DNA of 64,000 bases, from positions 806,001 to 870,000 of the forward strand of contig CAXXSC010000001.1 of NCBI GenBank assembly GCA_963668435.2, written 5' to 3'. How positions within the stretch are numbered: the stretch's first letter is position 1; each line of letters opens with the position of its first letter. Positions 36,088 through 44,943 of this stretch are shown in pieces. The stretch comes from G963668435 sp963668435. Lineage in GTDB: Bacteria > Latescibacterota > Latescibacteria > Latescibacterales > Latescibacteraceae. Under the pieces are notes generated by a model. The model saw nothing but the letters and a program-made list of their open reading frames with translations. It was not told the origin of the DNA and made no database searches. The position numbers were made by a program, and so were the translations under genes.

Positions 36088-37077
36088 TCAGTGTTTCCCC
36101 GGCCAGCTCCAGTTGACGAGATCGTCACTCCAGGCGATGGCGAGGCTTGCGGCGCCGTGGGCCGGCATCCTCTCCAAGCCTTCCTTTGAAGAGCCGTGGA
36201 AGAACATAACGAATTTTTCCGCGCCGGGAACTCCGGTCATGTCGAGAACTGTTGCCGCAGTCAGACGTCCCTGTGACCACGGCCAGTTTTTCTGCCCCAA
36301 TGTCAGGAGCTGGACATCATCTCCCCATTTGCCGGGGTGCCGCGAACGTTTAACGCCGATGCCGTTGCGCGGTGAATGGAACATGACATATTCATCTCCC
36401 TGACGCAGCACGGTGACATTTTCACCGGCTTCCGCGTGGCCTGCATAAGTCCACGTTTCGAGGTCATGGGAATAGGACATGCTGACACCGTTCTGCTTGT
36501 AATAGCACCACCATTTGCCGGGCTGTTCCACATCCTCCAGAAGGTAGGGGTCGATCATGCGTCCCATGCCTTTCCGGGCGACATCGTTACCCTTGACTTT
36601 CAACAATTCCGGCTCTGACCAGTGAATAAGGTCGTCGCTCCTGAGGATGAACAGGCGGCTGTCAGCGGTTCCGAATGCTTCCTTGTTCGGGGTGGGATAG
36701 CTCTGGAGGCAGAGTATCCACTGGCCGTTGAAACGGATAATGTTACCGGGACTGGAGTAATTGAGGTTTCGGTCCCGCGGTGTGAGTATTTCCGGTTCTG
36801 TCCAGTGGACAAGGTCGCTGCTCCGGCTTGTGGCGGTCATGTTGTAGAAACCGCCGTCTTCACCATTTTCCGAGAGCGTGAAAAAGAGGTGGACAGTGCC
36901 CTCATGATAAACAGCCGCCGGGTCCCGATAGGCCAATTTCTCGCCGCCATGAAAAAAGATTGGCGATTCAACTCCGCTCAGGTTCATGCCATGATCAGTT
37001 CCACTCACGCGATTGCGGCATGACACGGAACAGCTGAAGCAGATCAGAAACAATAACACTATAAGTTTGTTATTCAT
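36088..37077 (-). CDS. GH43-like five-bladed propeller lipoprotein
   Basis: 329 aa from ATG 37077. The signal ends SVSC, giving a lipoprotein. The motif YRDPAAVYHEGTVHLFFTL resembles the first blade of GH43/GH32-type enzymes with its catalytic-base aspartate. Later blades show SSDLVHWTEPEI, SPGNIIRFNGQW, RSDDLIHWSEPEL and MIDPYLLED; the W-x-E-P repeat is typical of glycosyl hydrolase propellers. It is probably an arabinosidase/fructosidase-like enzyme or a binding relative; the catalytic acid Glu is not identified. It is the last gene of a minus-strand set with the bicupin and Gfo/Idh/MocA genes. Confidence 0.78.
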   Translation of the reverse strand: MNNKLIVLLFLICFSCSVSCRNRVSGTDHGMNLSGVESPIFFHGGEKLAYRDPAAVYHEGTVHLFFTLSENGEDGGFYNMTATSRSSDLVHWTEPEILTPRDRNLNYSSPGNIIRFNGQWILCLQSYPTPNKEAFGTADSRLFILRSDDLIHWSEPELLKVKGNDVARKGMGRMIDPYLLEDVEQPGKWWCYYKQNGVSMSYSHDLETWTYAGHAEAGENVTVLRQGDEYVMFHSPRNGIGVKRSRHPGKWGDDVQLLTLGQKNWPWSQGRLTAATVLDMTGVPGAEKFVMFFHGSSKEGLERMPAHGAASLAIAWSDDLVNWSWPGKH

Positions 37078-37124
37078 TCTTACCACGCTTGGATACATTA
37101 TATGTATCGGAACAATCTCCGCCG

Positions 37125-38078
37125 CTACCGTCCCGAGAGATCGTCACCCCAATTGTTCGTGCCCCATTTGCCTTTTTCCATTGTGACCATGAGGACAAAA
37201 ATATCGAGGTCTTCATTGCTGTTATTATACAGGCCGTGCGAGTCGTTGAGCGAACAGGGGAGGGCGTCGCCGGCACGTGTATCCCAAGTGTGATCGTTGA
37301 CAGTCGAGCGCCCCTCGCCGGACATAACATAGTAGACCTCCTCGATTGCGGTGTGCTGATGGTAGCCGATCGAGGAACCCGGAGGCAGGATACAGTGGCC
37401 GACCCGGACCCAGTTTGTTTCGAAATTGCCGTCGAGCCACGGGCGGCGGTTCAGGATAAGCTTGCTTCCCATGTGAGCGGGGCCGACCAATTTAGTCAGG
37501 CTGCGGTCGAACTGTGCCCAGCGGAATTTCGCCGGTGTTTCAAGGTCTATGTTTTTCCGTCCGCTGTGTTTCATGGTGATTTCATCGGAGTCACCCGCGC
37601 CGAACCCGGGGACAGGCCCGTAAACGATGTCCTTGTCGAGTACGCCCTTTTCTTTCGCTACCGCCATTGTTAAAAACTCGATCGTCTCGTCGCTGTTGTT
37701 GTAGAGCGCGTGTGTCGAGCCGAGCGGGCAAAGCACGGCCGATCCCGCAGGAAGCAGCGAGGTATGGCCGTCGACCGTGAATTCTGCCGGGGCGTTGAAT
37801 ACCACGTACATTTCCTCGACATTGTCGTGACGGTGATCGCCGATGCCGGTGTATGCCGGGAGGATGCCGCGTTTTATGTAGGCGATATCCGTTTCCATCA
37901 TGGCGCCGTCGAGCAGCAGCATTTCATAAATTTTGCCGCCGCCATAGTCGACAGCCTCATATTTGGAAGGGTCAGTACGCCCGCAGTAGGGTGTGCCGGT
38001 CTGCTCCGCCGGGGCCGGAGCCGTGAACATGAGTATGAGCGACATTGCGAGGGCGGTATTAAAGAGTTTGCTTTTCAT
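37125..38078 (-). CDS. Exported bicupin
   Basis: 317 aa from ATG 38078, which has GAGGAG at 8 nt. Signal peptide to about 24 (APAPAEQ). Two cupin barrels: first at about 75-145 with HRHDNVEEMYVVF (His, His, Glu metal ligands) and LGSTHALYNNS; second at about 235-305 with HQHTAIEEVYYVMSGEG and NDSHGLYNNS. The pair of HxH...E...H motifs predicts a metal site in each half. Fused cupins act as dioxygenases, isomerases or lyases on sugars and aromatic acids. It begins 11 nt after the Gfo/Idh/MocA gene. Confidence 0.85.
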   Translation of the reverse strand: MKSKLFNTALAMSLILMFTAPAPAEQTGTPYCGRTDPSKYEAVDYGGGKIYEMLLLDGAMMETDIAYIKRGILPAYTGIGDHRHDNVEEMYVVFNAPAEFTVDGHTSLLPAGSAVLCPLGSTHALYNNSDETIEFLTMAVAKEKGVLDKDIVYGPVPGFGAGDSDEITMKHSGRKNIDLETPAKFRWAQFDRSLTKLVGPAHMGSKLILNRRPWLDGNFETNWVRVGHCILPPGSSIGYHQHTAIEEVYYVMSGEGRSTVNDHTWDTRAGDALPCSLNDSHGLYNNSNEDLDIFVLMVTMEKGKWGTNNWGDDLSGR

Positions 38079-38089
38079 GGAGCGTCTCC

Positions 38090-39253
38090 TCAATCGAATA
38101 TGCTTTCATCGATCCAGTCGGCGTAGGGGTTGGGTGCCACCCAGTCCTCGGGGAGATCGGCGACACGGTACATTGCGCCGTTATGGTCGACATGTGATTT
38201 GAATGCCGCCAGGTATATCTGCGTTTTCTTCAGTATGTAGTCATAGCTCCACTGCATTTCACGTGTTTCGAAGAGGCGCTGCATGGCGAGCACGGTGGGG
38301 AAGAACAGGTAGAAATGACGGTTCATGCCGTTGTCACCCTGTGTGTGCTCGTGCTGAATGTCCCACCAGCCGAGATCGTGATAGACCCTGAGCGCTATGT
38401 CGGCGCGTGGCCATGTCTGGAACTGGGATACCATGAAGGGCTGGTCAACACGTGTGCCATCTTCCGCAGAGTAGCCACTGTACTGGAGCGTGAGCTGGGC
38501 GTAATTCTGTTTTGTCGCGGTCGGTGTTACCGAATGCCACCAGCCGTCAGCCTGATAGCCCGCAGTTTCCACTTCGAGTCCCAGCACCTGGAGCAGGAAA
38601 TAAAGCCCGTGTATGCCGTGCTGCGGCCACTCGCCGGAGGCATTCGTGCAGTGTGCGCCCAAAATACGCCGTCCCTGCTTGACAAGATCACTGACTTTCT
38701 GTTTCGCGACTATGGCCTGCTGGATATATTCACGCTCGTCGGTACAGAGGATCGGTGTGTTGTGTTTCCGCGCCGTCTCGACAATCTCTCTCGCGTCTTT
38801 CATGCTGTAGGCGAACGGGCGGTTGATGAAACAGGGGATTCCGGCCTCGAGATATGGTTTGGTCAGTTTGTGCCACCAGGGAGCCTCGTTGAATCCGCCG
38901 AAAATCATGCCGTCCACTTTTTCGACCATATCATCGTAACGTTTCACCGCTGTGCAGCCGTACTGTTTTGCGAATTTCTCAGCCACTTCCGGCCGTGAAT
39001 CCCAGCAGTGGGTGATAAGCATACGGGTGGTTCGCCCGAAAGCCCAGTGTTTTTTGTCTACGGGGTTGATCATTGGCGCCCAGATACCATAGTTGAGATG
39101 GCTGTTGTCGCCGAGTGCCACAACGCCTACCCTGATGAGATCGGTTTCCGGGAGTTTTGGCGCCGCATGGACTTTATGTGAACCGCTTGCGGCTGCCGCT
39201 CCCGCTGCTGCCGCGGTACCGAAGAAACTTCTGCGTGTGCTGTTGCCTGACAT
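38090..39253 (-). CDS. Tat-exported Gfo/Idh/MocA-family protein
   Basis: 387 aa from ATG 39253 with AAGGGA upstream. The signal has the RR pair (STRRSFFGTAAAAGAAAASG). The N-terminal dinucleotide domain is present but degenerate: VGVVALGDNSHLNYG replaces the usual GxGxxG, and GIPCFINRPFAYSMKDAREIVETARK matches the 'EKP' segment of the family with NRP for EKP. The Lys of EKP is replaced by Arg and the glycine motif is altered, so redox activity is uncertain. It is the first gene of the three-gene unit with the bicupin and GH43-like lipoprotein. Confidence 0.8.
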   Translation of the reverse strand: MSGNSTRRSFFGTAAAAGAAAASGSHKVHAAPKLPETDLIRVGVVALGDNSHLNYGIWAPMINPVDKKHWAFGRTTRMLITHCWDSRPEVAEKFAKQYGCTAVKRYDDMVEKVDGMIFGGFNEAPWWHKLTKPYLEAGIPCFINRPFAYSMKDAREIVETARKHNTPILCTDEREYIQQAIVAKQKVSDLVKQGRRILGAHCTNASGEWPQHGIHGLYFLLQVLGLEVETAGYQADGWWHSVTPTATKQNYAQLTLQYSGYSAEDGTRVDQPFMVSQFQTWPRADIALRVYHDLGWWDIQHEHTQGDNGMNRHFYLFFPTVLAMQRLFETREMQWSYDYILKKTQIYLAAFKSHVDHNGAMYRVADLPEDWVAPNPYADWIDESIFD

Positions 39254-39436
39254 GGTATTCCCTTTCACAAAATCAGAGTTACATTACAGTGTATGGATAC
39301 TCAGTTCGCGGGCTGGATGCAAGTTATTTAAGTTAATGCGCTTTTTGAGACTGTCCCGGCAGTTTTAGTTTTCATGGTCCATCAGTATTTCGTATATTTC
39401 TAATCCGTTTCAACAAATTTCCTGGAGCCGTAAAAA

Positions 39437-41407
39437 ATGCTCATTGTCAACAAACTGACAAAATCGTACGGTGTACGTACGCTTTTCTCCGACCTGTCGT
39501 TCACGCTGAATCCGCGTGACAGGCTGGGTGTGGTCGGCGCCAACGGTTCCGGAAAAACGACACTCTGCGAAATCCTCTCCGGTAATATCGAGGCTGACAG
39601 CGGAGAAATACATCTTGTTCGCGGCGCATCACTCGGCTATCTCGAACAGAATATGACTTTTTCACCGGACGGAACTCTCCTGTCGGAGCTTGTCAACAAT
39701 GTGTCCTCCGCCAACGATCTCGATCACAAGCGCAATCTAATTCACGACCTCCTTTCGACATGCGAGGATCCTGCAGAACAGGAGAGCCTTCTTCACGAAC
39801 TCGGCGAGATTGAAGAGCATTTTCTGCATCTCGGCGGCTACAGTATTGAGCACGAGGCGAAGAAAATCCTTACCGGTCTTGGTTTCTGTGAAAGTGATTT
39901 CGACCGTTCCATGAGCGAATTCAGCGGCGGATGGGTGATGCGGGCAGGTCTTGCCAGGCTGCTTTTGAGTGAACCTGACATCCTTTTCCTCGATGAGCCG
40001 ACCAACCATCTCGATCTCGATGCCCTTCTCTGGTTCGAAGCTTTTCTGCGTGATTACTCCGGCGCAGTCATTCTTATCAGCCATGACCGCGCGTTTCTGA
40101 ACCGTACTGTTACAAGGGTGATTGCGTTCGAGAACGGAAAGGCGAAACTTTACACGGGAAGTTACGATTCCTATATAGAAGCCCGCGACAAAGAACGCGA
40201 AATTCTCGAGGCGACAGTCAAGAACCAGGAGCGTTTCATTGAGACCGAGATGCGTTTCATCAACCGCTTCCGCGCAAAGAATACAAAAGCCTCACAGGTG
40301 CAGAGCCGTATGAAACGCCTTGAGAAGATGGATGTTGTCACCCTCGATGCGCGCGGAAAAACCATGCGCCTCGCTATTCCGAAATCACCACGAAGCGGCA
40401 AGACAGTCCTCAGCATGCGCGAGCTTGAATTTGCCTATGACGGCAATCCTGTATACGAGAATCTCGACATTACCCTCGTGCGCGGTGAGAAAATCGCGTT
40501 TGTCGGGCCGAACGGAGCCGGCAAGTCGACACTGCTCAAACTCCTTGCCGGAGAACTTGCTCCCGGCGGTGGTGTTCTCGAACTGGGGCACAATGTCAAT
40601 TCTGTCTATTATGCTCAGCACCAGACTGAACAGCTGGCAGATGCCAATACGGTTATCGGCGAGATGCGCCTGTCTGCCGGTATGGAGACCGACGAGCGGC
40701 TTCGCACCATGCTCGGTGCGTTCCTTTTCACGGGGGACGATGTCGATAAGAAAGTCTCCATGCTTTCCGGTGGTGAGAAAGCCCGTCTTGCGCTGGCCAA
40801 GATGTTTATCAGGCCCTCGAATCTGATTCTCATGGATGAGCCCACGAACCATCTCGACATTCCCTCGCGTGATGTGCTGGCGGATGCACTTCTGGCCTAT
40901 GACGGCACTCTCTGCCTGATCACCCATGATCGTGACCTGATCGATCATGTGGCCAACCGTGTGTTCGATATCCGAAACGGTGTTGTTTCGGAGTATCATG
41001 GCAATTACAGTTATTATCTGGCGAAAAGGGAGTCTGAGCAGGTTCGGCAGGCCTCATGGGAGGATGTCTCGAAAAGCGGTGATCCGAAACAGGAAAAACG
41101 GGGCCAGGACAAAGAGCGCAAACGTGCTGAGGCCTCCATGAGGAACCGTATCCATCGCGAAACGAAAAAACAGCGTGCCCGTATCCAGAAAATAGAGAAA
41201 GAAACAGAGTCAGTAAGCGCCCGTATAACCGAAGTGGAGGATATTCTTGCAGATCCTGCACGCTGCGGCGGTCGTGAGGAAATCGGTGAATTGAGCTCTG
41301 AGTACACCAGCCTTGTTGCAAAGAAGAACGCCCTCGAGGAAGAATGGATGGAGATCGAGATGGAGGTCGAGGAGATACGGGACAGTATCATGGCTGAAAT
41401 ATGTTAG
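39437..41407 (+). CDS. ABC-F family ATPase (Uup/YdiF-like)
   Basis: 656 aa with two ABC domains and no membrane segment. Domain 1: Walker A GANGSGKTT, signature FSGGWVMR, Walker B ILFLDEPTNHLDLD. Domain 2: GPNGAGKST, LSGGEKARL, LILMDEPTNHLD. The linker between them (EATVKNQERFIETEMRFINRFRAKNTKASQVQSRMKRLEKM) is the P-site tRNA interaction motif of ABC-F proteins, and the C-terminal ~90 aa are a coiled coil, as in Uup. It should act on ribosomes in translation quality control, not transport. Signature 1 has W in place of Q/E. Confidence 0.93.
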   Translation: MLIVNKLTKSYGVRTLFSDLSFTLNPRDRLGVVGANGSGKTTLCEILSGNIEADSGEIHLVRGASLGYLEQNMTFSPDGTLLSELVNNVSSANDLDHKRNLIHDLLSTCEDPAEQESLLHELGEIEEHFLHLGGYSIEHEAKKILTGLGFCESDFDRSMSEFSGGWVMRAGLARLLLSEPDILFLDEPTNHLDLDALLWFEAFLRDYSGAVILISHDRAFLNRTVTRVIAFENGKAKLYTGSYDSYIEARDKEREILEATVKNQERFIETEMRFINRFRAKNTKASQVQSRMKRLEKMDVVTLDARGKTMRLAIPKSPRSGKTVLSMRELEFAYDGNPVYENLDITLVRGEKIAFVGPNGAGKSTLLKLLAGELAPGGGVLELGHNVNSVYYAQHQTEQLADANTVIGEMRLSAGMETDERLRTMLGAFLFTGDDVDKKVSMLSGGEKARLALAKMFIRPSNLILMDEPTNHLDIPSRDVLADALLAYDGTLCLITHDRDLIDHVANRVFDIRNGVVSEYHGNYSYYLAKRESEQVRQASWEDVSKSGDPKQEKRGQDKERKRAEASMRNRIHRETKKQRARIQKIEKETESVSARITEVEDILADPARCGGREEIGELSSEYTSLVAKKNALEEEWMEIEMEVEEIRDSIMAEIC

Positions 41408-41474
41408 GTTATTTTTTTACGCCCTGTATATCAAAAATACAAAACATACTAATAATAGCACGTGATGGTGATGG

Positions 41475-42872
41475 ATGTTCAAGATGCTGAAAAAAACACG
41501 TCGTGACGCACTGAGAGATGCCGCTTTAATTGGTACCGGATTCGCGGCTTTCGGCTCGAAAGAAAGTAATGCAGCGGTTGGCGCGGGACCGATTACCGGT
41601 TCGGGGAGCCGCTGGGATGCCGAGTATGATTTCGGTCACCGCATCCTGTTCATGGACGAGTACCTGAACAGCACGTTTTCCATCCTCGGCAGCCTGAGCG
41701 GTGAAGTTGCTCAGATCGACGCTCTTGCCGACAGGGCTGTTCACAGCATCAAAAACGGCGGTACTGTCTATTCCACTGCGGGGATCGGTCATATGCCCTA
41801 CATCGAGCAGCGGGTGGAGCGCCGCGGGAATCCGGCGGTTATCAAAGACCATCGTGTCATGCAGGAGAAGAAGAACAAGGCTGAAATGCGCGAACTTGAC
41901 TGCAGTGCCATGAAAAAAGGCGATTTCCATATAACGAATTACTGTAACCGTTCGGTGCAGGAGGCGCGCGACAGGGGAGTGTATACTGTTTCGGTTCCTG
42001 TCAATTACGTGAATTCCGAGTTCTGGCCAAAGGATTATGTGTATCCCAACGAGGACGACCTTCTGCTCGGTGATGTCTCGAACGAAGTTCTGCACAGCCA
42101 TATTCCGCATGAGCAGGGGCTTGTCCATCCGCCGGAAATTCCCTGGATGGCGATCTGTCCCTCCTGTGTCACTGCACTCGGTGCGATACACTGGATGTTG
42201 TCCGCTGAAATCGCAAACAAGCTCGCCGATAAAAAAGCGAAACCTTTCGAAAAGAGCACTGAGTATCTCGCTATCCTGAAAGAGCGGCTCGAGAAAGTCG
42301 GCAAGGAGCATCGCGATCGTATCCGCGAGGCCGCTGTTGAAATGACGCACCGTGTCCGTTCGGGTGGACGGTGGTTTGTGCAGAGTATCGAGCATACCGG
42401 ATTCAGAAGTGAGCTGGTACGGGTCGCCTCCGGCCCCTGGATGCCGAATACTGGCGACTGGAACGCGAATCCCTTCCGAAATGTCATGTTGATCACCGGT
42501 ATGTCGCCTGCATTCCCTGAGGAGGTCGCCGCGGCAGTCAAAGCCCAGGTGGAAGGCGCTTTCGTGATCGGAATCGGGCCTTCCTCTATGGATGGCGTCG
42601 TTCCCTCCGGCTGCCTGATCGATGTTGCCGATGCCGGTTTCGATAATTTCTCGCCGGAATCAGGCGGCGTTCTCGAGTTGCCGGACCGTGACGGCAAATG
42701 GTGCCCGACCTCCGGTATTGTCGGAAATGTCATTCAGCAGATGATCTGTGCCCAGTGGGCGGACGAAATGGCGCGCCGCGGATCGATACCGTATTTCCTG
42801 CTCGGCAACTACCGTGGCGGCAGGCCTTTCAACCGTATGATAAAACCTTTTGCAGAAGCTCGGGGGTATTGA
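41475..42872 (+). CDS. Tat-exported tandem-SIS-domain sugar-isomerase-like protein
   Basis: 465 aa. TRRDALRDAALIGTGFAAFG is a twin-arginine signal. The N-terminal part (YLNSTFSILGSLSGEVAQIDALADRAVHSIKNGGTVYSTAGIGH) has the SIS-family opening used to bind phosphosugars. A second, similar module appears after about 290 (RNVMLITGMSPAFPEEVAAAVKAQVEGAFVIGIGPSS). Members of this type are normally cytoplasmic phosphosugar isomerases or regulators, so export is odd. No catalytic residue can be assigned. It follows the ABC-F gene by 67 nt. Confidence 0.6.
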   Translation: MFKMLKKTRRDALRDAALIGTGFAAFGSKESNAAVGAGPITGSGSRWDAEYDFGHRILFMDEYLNSTFSILGSLSGEVAQIDALADRAVHSIKNGGTVYSTAGIGHMPYIEQRVERRGNPAVIKDHRVMQEKKNKAEMRELDCSAMKKGDFHITNYCNRSVQEARDRGVYTVSVPVNYVNSEFWPKDYVYPNEDDLLLGDVSNEVLHSHIPHEQGLVHPPEIPWMAICPSCVTALGAIHWMLSAEIANKLADKKAKPFEKSTEYLAILKERLEKVGKEHRDRIREAAVEMTHRVRSGGRWFVQSIEHTGFRSELVRVASGPWMPNTGDWNANPFRNVMLITGMSPAFPEEVAAAVKAQVEGAFVIGIGPSSMDGVVPSGCLIDVADAGFDNFSPESGGVLELPDRDGKWCPTSGIVGNVIQQMICAQWADEMARRGSIPYFLLGNYRGGRPFNRMIKPFAEARGY

Positions 42873-42925
42873 TCCGGAACGATTGTAGCAAGAAAAACGG
42901 GTCCGATTGAAAAAAAGTTACGATT

Positions 42926-42947
42926 TTAACATTAATCTAACATAAAA
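42926..42947 (+). promoter_or_regulatory. Candidate Pho box: two contiguous 11-bp repeats
   Basis: TTAACATTAAT (42926-42936) is followed directly by CTAACATAAAA (42937-42947). The second unit matches the E. coli PhoB half-site CTGTCATAAAA at 9 of 11 positions, and the 11-bp period is that of PhoB/PhoP operators. It lies 102 nt before the Na/Pi cotransporter start. A PhoB/PhoR-like pair is encoded 2-4 kb away. Confidence 0.55.
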
Positions 42948-43049
42948 TGCCGTTATTAAGGGATATTGGTTAGGACACCGGTGCTGCTTCTCGTTTCACC
43001 GGCGCAGGTTAACTTAAATCGGAAATCAATTCAATCGATAAGGAAACGT

Positions 43050-44156
43050 ATGGTCGAAATAGCGCAGAAAGAGAATCGGGGCGAATTGATCATCGGCCTC
43101 TTGAAAGTCGCACTTTTTCTGTACCTGTTCCTTATAAGCATCACGCTGATGGGGACTGCGTTCAAGTCCTCCGGTAAGGAATTTGTTGATGTTCTGATGA
43201 GGACAACGGAAAATCCTTTCATTGGACTTGTTATTGGCATTGTCATTACCAGTGTCATCCAGAGCTCTTCCACGACAACCACGATTATCGTTACTATGGT
43301 TGCCGCCGGAACCCTTCCGTTGAAAAGTGCCATTCCCATGGTTATGGGTGCGAATATCGGCACGACAGTCACGAACACCATCGTATCATTCGGATATGTG
43401 GGCAGGAAAAGTGAGTTCGAGCGCTCGTTCGGGGCCTCGATCGTTCATGATATGTTCAATATCTATGCCACCATGATTTTATTCCCGCTGGAACTCTATA
43501 CGGGTATAATCTACAAGACTGCCGTGAGAATGACCGGTGTGATCGAGGGCATGGGCGGCTTCAAGTTCACCAGTCCTCTGAAACTTATTCTCAACCCGGT
43601 GGCGAAACCTATCGCTCATCTTCTGAGCAATCATTACCTCCTTCTGATAGTCGCCTTCGCGGGCCTTTTCCTCTCGATGTCTGGAATTGTCAGCAACATG
43701 AAAGGCATCGTTATGGAAAAGATCGAATCGGTGCTGAACCGCTATCTTTTCCGCAACGCGTTGTTGAGTATGGCTTTCGGTATGTTTTTTACTGCAATCG
43801 TACAGTCAAGCTCGATCACGACATCGATCATTATTCCGCTTGTTGGAGCCGGTGTCCTGACGATGGAGCAGATTTTCCCATACACGCTCGGTGCGAATAT
43901 CGGTACGACGATTACGGCGCTTCTGGCTGTACTTGCCCTGGATGTCGGCAAGGAAGCAGCCATGACCATTGCCTTGTGCCACCTCTTTTTCAATATCTAC
44001 GGCATCGTCTTTCTCTACCCGTTCAAAGTGGTCCCGCTCAAGACCGCAAAGCTTATAGCATCCTATGTATCCCGGTCCAAAAAGCATTTCATGATATTTA
44101 TTGTTATATATATCCTCCTGCATATTGTACCGATTGTGTTTGCCAAATTGTCATAG
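43050..44156 (+). CDS. Na+/phosphate cotransporter (NptA/PNaS family)
   Basis: 368 aa from ATG 43050, with AAGGA 5 nt upstream. About eight membrane segments form two repeats, each with the family signature QSSS (VIQSSSTTTT near residue 75 and IVQSSSITTS near 255) and a GANIGTT motif (VMGANIGTTVTN; TLGANIGTTITA). These form the inverted-repeat Na/Pi site of SLC34-type transporters. It should import phosphate with sodium. The PhoU-like gene follows by 21 nt and is probably co-transcribed. A Pho-box-like site lies upstream. Confidence 0.92.
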   Translation: MVEIAQKENRGELIIGLLKVALFLYLFLISITLMGTAFKSSGKEFVDVLMRTTENPFIGLVIGIVITSVIQSSSTTTTIIVTMVAAGTLPLKSAIPMVMGANIGTTVTNTIVSFGYVGRKSEFERSFGASIVHDMFNIYATMILFPLELYTGIIYKTAVRMTGVIEGMGGFKFTSPLKLILNPVAKPIAHLLSNHYLLLIVAFAGLFLSMSGIVSNMKGIVMEKIESVLNRYLFRNALLSMAFGMFFTAIVQSSSITTSIIIPLVGAGVLTMEQIFPYTLGANIGTTITALLAVLALDVGKEAAMTIALCHLFFNIYGIVFLYPFKVVPLKTAKLIASYVSRSKKHFMIFIVIYILLHIVPIVFAKLS

Positions 44157-44177
44157 CGGCAGGAAAGAGGTAAGACC

Positions 44178-44852
44178 ATGATAAAAAAACTGAAAGAAAT
44201 ATGGCGTGAGCAGGCATTCACGGGGCAGATAGTTGACGAGTATTCCTCAATGCTCGATTTTTCCGAAGAAATGCTGGCGTATGCGCTCAAGGTGATCGTA
44301 ACTTCCGGTAAGGGCAAGAAATCCGAGAAGAAGATATATTTCAAGGATCAGAAGATCAATTTCACAGAACAGGATATCAGGAAAAGGATTCTTGTTCATC
44401 TCGCGGCCAACCCTTCCGCAAATCTCCCGGCCTGTCTTGCGCTTGTCAGGACATCCAAGGATGCCGAACGTCTTGGCGATTACATAAAGAATATTTTTGA
44501 ACTGCATGACATGATCGGAGAGCACGAGATTGCCAATGAACTCTATGACCGTCTCTTCGTCACCATCGGCAACGAGGTACTGGAGCTCATGAAAGCGGTC
44601 AACAAAGCGTTCAAGGAGTCGGATGCCGACCTTGGCCCTAAACTCGTTAATAAGGGGCACGAAATATCCAAGCGCTGTGAGGATATTCTCGCTGATCTGC
44701 TCGAATCAAAGTGTTCGACAAGGAATGCTGTAACCCTGACACTCGGTTCCCGCTATTTCAAGCGGATGTCGCTGCATCTCGCAAATATCGCGAGTTCTCT
44801 CTACATGCCGCTCCCGGAAATGGATTACAGGGCTGAAGCAGACGAAGAGTAG
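44178..44852 (+). CDS. PhoU-domain regulator
   Basis: 224 aa, all helical, no membrane segment. The central LACLALVRTSKDAERLGDYIKNIFEL contains the PhoU metal-binding E/D-x-x-x-D signature (DAERLGD), and the second repeat (TLGSRYFKRMSLHLANIASSLY) is a weaker copy with the acidic pair replaced by KRM-H. PhoU proteins modulate phosphate transport and PhoR signalling; those next to Na/Pi cotransporters are often the C-terminal part of the transporter as a separate protein. GAGG lies 8 nt before the ATG. Confidence 0.85.
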   Translation: MIKKLKEIWREQAFTGQIVDEYSSMLDFSEEMLAYALKVIVTSGKGKKSEKKIYFKDQKINFTEQDIRKRILVHLAANPSANLPACLALVRTSKDAERLGDYIKNIFELHDMIGEHEIANELYDRLFVTIGNEVLELMKAVNKAFKESDADLGPKLVNKGHEISKRCEDILADLLESKCSTRNAVTLTLGSRYFKRMSLHLANIASSLYMPLPEMDYRAEADEE

Positions 44853-44872
44853 CAGTCAGAAATATGAATTTC

Positions 44873-44904
44873 AAGGGCGTTTCCGAAGGATGCGCCCTTT
44901 TTTT
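44873..44904 (+). terminator. Intrinsic terminator
   Basis: AAGGGCG (44873-44879) pairs with CGCCCTT (44893-44899), with a T/G pair extending the stem inward, followed by a T-run to 44904. It ends the Na/Pi-PhoU transcript, 40 nt before the convergent kinase gene. Confidence 0.85.
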
Positions 44905-44943
44905 ATGCGGGTATTTTCAGCTGTCTGCGTGTAGTGAATTGTG

